From Candidatus Woesearchaeota archaeon (GTDB lineage: Archaea; Nanobdellota; Nanobdellia; Woesearchaeales; UBA10216), in contig JAHFTU010000026.1 in NCBI GenBank assembly GCA_023269295.1, positions 1 to 6,415 on the forward strand: 6,415 bases of DNA, given 5' to 3'. Both the position numbers and the translations under genes were made by a program. The notes beneath the pieces are model-generated. The model saw only the letters and a list, made by a program, of their open reading frames with translations. It ran no database searches and was not told the DNA's origin. Below are positions 4,650 to 6,415 of this stretch, in pieces (the first letter of the stretch is position 1; each line of letters opens with the position of its first letter).

Positions 4650-5210
4650 TCATGCTACCAGTTCATCTAGTCTTTTTATGAATTGTTTGGCAGTGTTCAG
4701 GAGCTCTTCTGCTAAGTCTCTGGACATCTGGCTAACTTCGTACGCTGCAGTTCGCCGCGTTTGCCTGCCTTTCGCAAGCATATCCACGTACTCTTCTTTC
4801 AGCGATTTGGCTTTGTCAAGCATGTCAACAAGGCGCTCTTCCAGAATGCCCTCATGCACGTAATAATAATACAAGGCCCAGATTGCAGCTTCGTGTGACC
4901 TTACCCTGTAGCCGATTTTGGCCAGGGCTGCCAGAGCAGCATGGTACATTGCATAATAGGCTGACTCTATAACTGACTCGTAACACCTGAAATTAGAATT
5001 TAGGCCGTGAATTTTCTTCAGCTTCTCATCCTCAGAAATGTTCCATAACAGGTTAGCTACCACAAGGTTAAGGCCCGCCTTTTCCATGTGCTTCCCAGCC
5101 AGGTGCTTGACAGTAATGTCCTTCTCAAGCGCTGGCTTCTCTCCACGCTGCTCCCTTTTGTAATAGCCTATCTTCTCCTTCAACATCGCAAGGCTATATT
5201 TTAAGCTCAT
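4650..5210 (-). CDS. HEPN domain protein, partner of the MNT protein
   Basis: A 186-residue, mostly alpha-helical protein. The HEPN domain spans about 33-175: a helix with A-G-K-H-M-E-K-A-G-L-N-L (38-49), the landmark E-S-A-Y-Y-A-M-Y-H-A-A-L-A-A-L (82-96), S-H-E-A-A-I (105-110), and the final helix bearing R-Q-T-R-R-T-A-A-Y-E (149-158). In HepT/MntA systems the HEPN protein is an RNase toxin, silenced when MntA adds AMP groups to a Tyr near its active site. Here the canonical R-x4-6-H is not evident; R152/R153 and Tyr157 match the R-x2-A-x-Y variant common in archaeal HEPN proteins, so RNase activity is uncertain. The ATG at 5210 lies inside the end of the MNT gene (17-nt overlap), with GAGG 10 nt upstream, so the two are co-translated. 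Residues 1-32 form a charged extension. The alternative role is in a nucleotide- or stress-related complex other than a toxin. Confidence 0.85.
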   Translation of the reverse strand: MSLKYSLAMLKEKIGYYKREQRGEKPALEKDITVKHLAGKHMEKAGLNLVVANLLWNISEDEKLKKIHGLNSNFRCYESVIESAYYAMYHAALAALAKIGYRVRSHEAAIWALYYYYVHEGILEERLVDMLDKAKSLKEEYVDMLAKGRQTRRTAAYEVSQMSRDLAEELLNTAKQFIKRLDELVA

Positions 5211-5835
5211 TTTCCACTTCCCTCACATATTCAAAAAACCTATCACCCCCGTAAACAACAACATGATACCTCAACGCTTCCTTTCCAACATTAACATCCT
5301 TGGCTGTAAGCATGTTCTGGAAAATCTTCTTATCAAGCACTATAGCATTCAGTTCCACAGCATGAGCCATGGATAGCGTGTTTGCTACCCTGGAAACTGT
5401 CTCCTTCTTCCTATCCTCAACCACTACCAGCAGGTCAACATCGCTCTTATCCTTAGCCGTGCCCTTCGCATAGCTTCCAAAAACAACCACGCAATGAATA
5501 GTATTCGACTCCTTGGACTCCTCAACAAGCTTGTCCAACAGGCCCTTCAGCGCCTTGTTGCCGGAATACATCTTCTTCGCCTTCTCAGCTTCCAACTGGC
5601 ACAATAGCAGAACCGTGCCATACTCGCCAAGGTTTAATGAGCAGAGGGTTGATGGGCCAACTGTCCTTTTCTTTAGAATCCCAGCCTTTATCATCGACAT
5701 AACTTTATTGTAAATGAAGCTGTAACCCTTCCTGCCCAGCTTCCTAGCTATCTCATTGATACTGTACTCAGCCAGAACGTTGCCATCATACAGCCCTACT
5801 ATCTCCCGCTCAACATCGCCAGACACAATTATCAC
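5194..5835 (-). CDS. wHTH-MNT nucleotidyltransferase (MntA-like)
   Basis: A 213-residue two-domain protein. Residues about 8-60 form a winged helix (S-I-N-E-I-A-R-K-L-G-R as recognition-type helices, then M-I-K-A-G-I-L-K-K-R-T-V-G as the wing), so it can bind DNA. Residues about 95-195 are a minimal nucleotidyltransferase with V-V-V-F-G-S-Y-A-K-G-T (116-126) and S-D-V-D-L-L-V-V-V (131-139): Gly120-Ser121 and Asp132/Asp134 are the nucleotide- and metal-binding residues, and Glu161 in V-E-L-N-A-I-V-L may be the third carboxylate. All catalytic positions look intact. Proteins of this family AMPylate the HEPN partner encoded next to them, here overlapping by 17 nt. The start is GTG at 5835 with no ribosome binding site; GTG at 5826 is a possible alternative. 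Three TATC-N10-GATA palindromes in its promoter suggest autoregulation through the winged helix. Confidence 0.87.
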   Translation of the reverse strand: MIIVSGDVEREIVGLYDGNVLAEYSINEIARKLGRKGYSFIYNKVMSMIKAGILKKRTVGPSTLCSLNLGEYGTVLLLCQLEAEKAKKMYSGNKALKGLLDKLVEESKESNTIHCVVVFGSYAKGTAKDKSDVDLLVVVEDRKKETVSRVANTLSMAHAVELNAIVLDKKIFQNMLTAKDVNVGKEALRYHVVVYGGDRFFEYVREVENELKI

Positions 5836-5847
5836 AATTTTAAGATA
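5830..5847 (-). promoter_or_regulatory. Operator site O3 over the MNT start codon
   Basis: TATC (5830-5833), 10 bp, GATA (5844-5847): the same 18-bp frame as O1 and O2. The outer arms extend to ATTATC/GATAAT, while the inner bases are not symmetrical. It covers the GTG start at 5833-5835 and lies 22 bp, about two helical turns, from O1. It is the weakest of the three sites. Confidence 0.45.
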
Positions 5848-5851
5848 ATAC

Positions 5852-5869
5852 TATCCTAAAAATAGGATA
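5852..5869 (-). promoter_or_regulatory. Operator site O1, perfect 7-4-7 palindrome
   Basis: TATCCTA and TAGGATA are perfect 7-bp arms around AAAA. The site occupies the space between the TATA box (5875-5881) and the predicted start of transcription near 5852, where a bound protein would block transcription. The winged-helix MNT protein encoded directly downstream is the obvious candidate binder (inference). Confidence 0.65.
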
Positions 5870-5874
5870 ACTCA

Positions 5875-5881
5875 TATATAA
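5875..5881 (-). promoter_or_regulatory. TATA box of the MNT-HEPN operon
   Basis: TTATATA on the minus strand, within CTTATATATGAG, is centred about 43 bp before the GTG at 5835, so transcription should begin near 5852 with a leader of roughly 17 nt. It is framed by O1 on the downstream side and O2 on the upstream side. Confidence 0.6.
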
Positions 5882-5900
5882 GCTTTTCGGTTTTGCACAC

Positions 5901-5951
5901 TTACTATCAAAAAAGTTTGATACTAAAACTGATAGTAACTGATAGTTTGAT
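5901..5951. repeat. Clustered GATA repeats upstream of MNT-HEPN
   Basis: TTACTATCA (5901-5909) and TGATAGTAA (5930-5938) are a perfect 9-bp inverted repeat that encloses most of O2. ACTGATAGT is repeated directly at 5928-5936 and 5938-5946, a 10-bp period of one helical turn, and TTTGAT follows at 5946-5951. The cluster sits between the lspA stop and the MNT promoter and looks like extra half-sites of the same binding protein. Confidence 0.7.
5905..5922 (-). promoter_or_regulatory. Operator site O2, perfect 7-4-7 palindrome
   Basis: TATCAAA and TTTGATA are perfect 7-bp arms around AAAG, with the same 18-bp TATC-N10-GATA frame as O1. It lies upstream of the TATA box and its centre is 53 bp, close to five helical turns, from that of O1, so two dimers could face the same side of the DNA. 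Confidence 0.6.
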
Positions 5952-5998
5952 GGGCTACCTTCGGTCCAGCTTTCAGCCTGGCTTGCTCTTCCTAATTC

Positions 5999-6415
5999 CT
6001 ATTTCTTGCTCTTTCTGAAAATGCCTGGCAACAGCGGCAGTAAATATGATGCCACGAACAGCAGGATGCCGATTGTGAGGAAGCTGTCTGCAAGGTTGAA
6101 GGCCGGCCATGGCTTCAGGTAGATGAAATCCGTGACAAATCCCTGGCTGATGCGGTCTATGGTGTTCCCAACCAGCCCGGCAACAAGAAAGGTTGCGGCG
6201 AGCCTCTGCTTAAGGAATCCAAGAAGGTAGAGCGCTATCACGACAGGAGCAACAACAATCGAGAGAAGGGCAATGTAATTTGAAGTGCCTGGGAAAAGGC
6301 CGAATACCGAGCCTGTGTTTGCCCAATTCGCAATGTGGACAAATCCAACTATAGGAATGCTGGCAGATGCTGGCAGAAAATGCCTTATCGCAGCTTTTGT
6401 GAGCTGGTCAAGCGC
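5999..6415 (-). CDS. lspA: Signal peptidase II LspA, 5' end outside window
   Basis: The frame stays open to the window edge, so the apparent GTG start at 6241 is internal; 138 C-terminal residues are visible and perhaps 15-25 are missing. LspA is a membrane aspartyl peptidase that removes the signal peptide of prolipoproteins in front of the lipid-modified Cys. All its landmarks are present (numbers from the first visible residue): D-Q-L-T-K (3-7), A-N-T-G-S-V-F-G (32-39), G-N-T-I-D-R (83-88 region) with catalytic Asp88 and F-N-L-A-D-S (106-111) with catalytic Asp110. Hydrophobic segments lie at about 46-66, 73-83 and 112-130, and a basic R-K-S-K-K ends the protein. LspA is absent from most cultivated archaea, so its presence points to an unusual lineage or transfer. 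The 3' end also exists as a decayed copy at 4537-4602. A weak stem-loop (about 5966-5982) follows the stop. Confidence 0.92.
   Translation of the reverse strand, partial: ALDQLTKAAIRHFLPASASIPIVGFVHIANWANTGSVFGLFPGTSNYIALLSIVVAPVVIALYLLGFLKQRLAATFLVAGLVGNTIDRISQGFVTDFIYLKPWPAFNLADSFLTIGILLFVASYLLPLLPGIFRKSKK

Noticed and set aside
5966..5982. Stem-loop after lspA as an intrinsic terminator
   Set aside because: The stem is short and bulged (CCAGCT against AGCCTGG) and is not followed by a U tract.
6239..6241. GTG at 6241 as the start of an 80-residue protein
   Set aside because: The frame is open to the window edge, and the upstream part contains the N-terminal LspA motifs D-Q-L-T-K and N-T-G-S-V-F-G, so this codon is internal.
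1..6415. CRISPR array, insertion sequence, tRNA or rRNA
   Set aside because: No regular spaced repeats, transposase or integrase frames, tRNA cloverleaf patterns or rRNA-like sequence were seen on either strand.

Overview
The window is archaeal chromosome, probably from an uncultivated DPANN-type lineage; that placement is inference. The archaeal evidence is direct: an aIF1A gene, several TTTATATA-like TATA boxes 25-35 bp before start codons, leaderless or nearly leaderless starts mixed with GGAGGTGA-type ribosome binding sites, and typical archaeal families (DUF5678, single-domain retropepsin-like protein, wHTH-MNT/HEPN pair). A signal peptidase II (lspA) gene at the right edge is unusual for most cultivated archaea but fits small or poorly sampled archaeal lineages. 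The housekeeping genes (sppA, aIF1A, lspA) are visibly more GC-rich than the accessory genes around them.

Layout. (1) 1-721, plus strand: a TATA box drives a two-gene unit, a 66-aa DUF5678 protein followed by a retropepsin-like aspartyl protease-fold protein. (2) 770-2176, minus strand: a small two-helix membrane protein followed, after 6 nt, by the membrane serine peptidase sppA. (3) 2177-2586: a compact divergent promoter region, then aIF1A on the plus strand. (4) 2587-3191: a hairpin-dense stretch, then, on the minus strand, a short Fic/Doc-like gene whose end overlaps by 17 nt a previously easy-to-miss 33-codon gene with a perfect GGAGGTGA ribosome binding site. (5) 3192-3931: intergenic DNA with a strong TATA box and a leader hairpin, then a four-helix membrane protein with a Lys/Arg-rich tail. 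(6) 3939-4469, minus: a membrane-anchored, cysteine-rich extracellular protein with a Pro/Thr linker. (7) 4537-5998: a decayed copy of the 3' end of lspA, the HEPN and wHTH-MNT genes (17-nt overlap, minus strand), and an upstream region holding three TATC-N10-GATA palindromes around the TATA box. (8) 5999-6415: lspA, cut by the window edge at its 5' end.

How it fits together. SppA and LspA both act on signal peptides in the membrane, but they are not in one operon here. The two most system-like units are the wHTH-MNT/HEPN pair, which looks autoregulated through a triple operator and is bracketed by an intact and a degraded lspA 3' end as if it had been inserted there, and the Fic-like gene with its overlapping mini-gene, which has the organisation of a toxin with a tiny partner. 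Neither is proven to be a toxin-antitoxin system from sequence alone.
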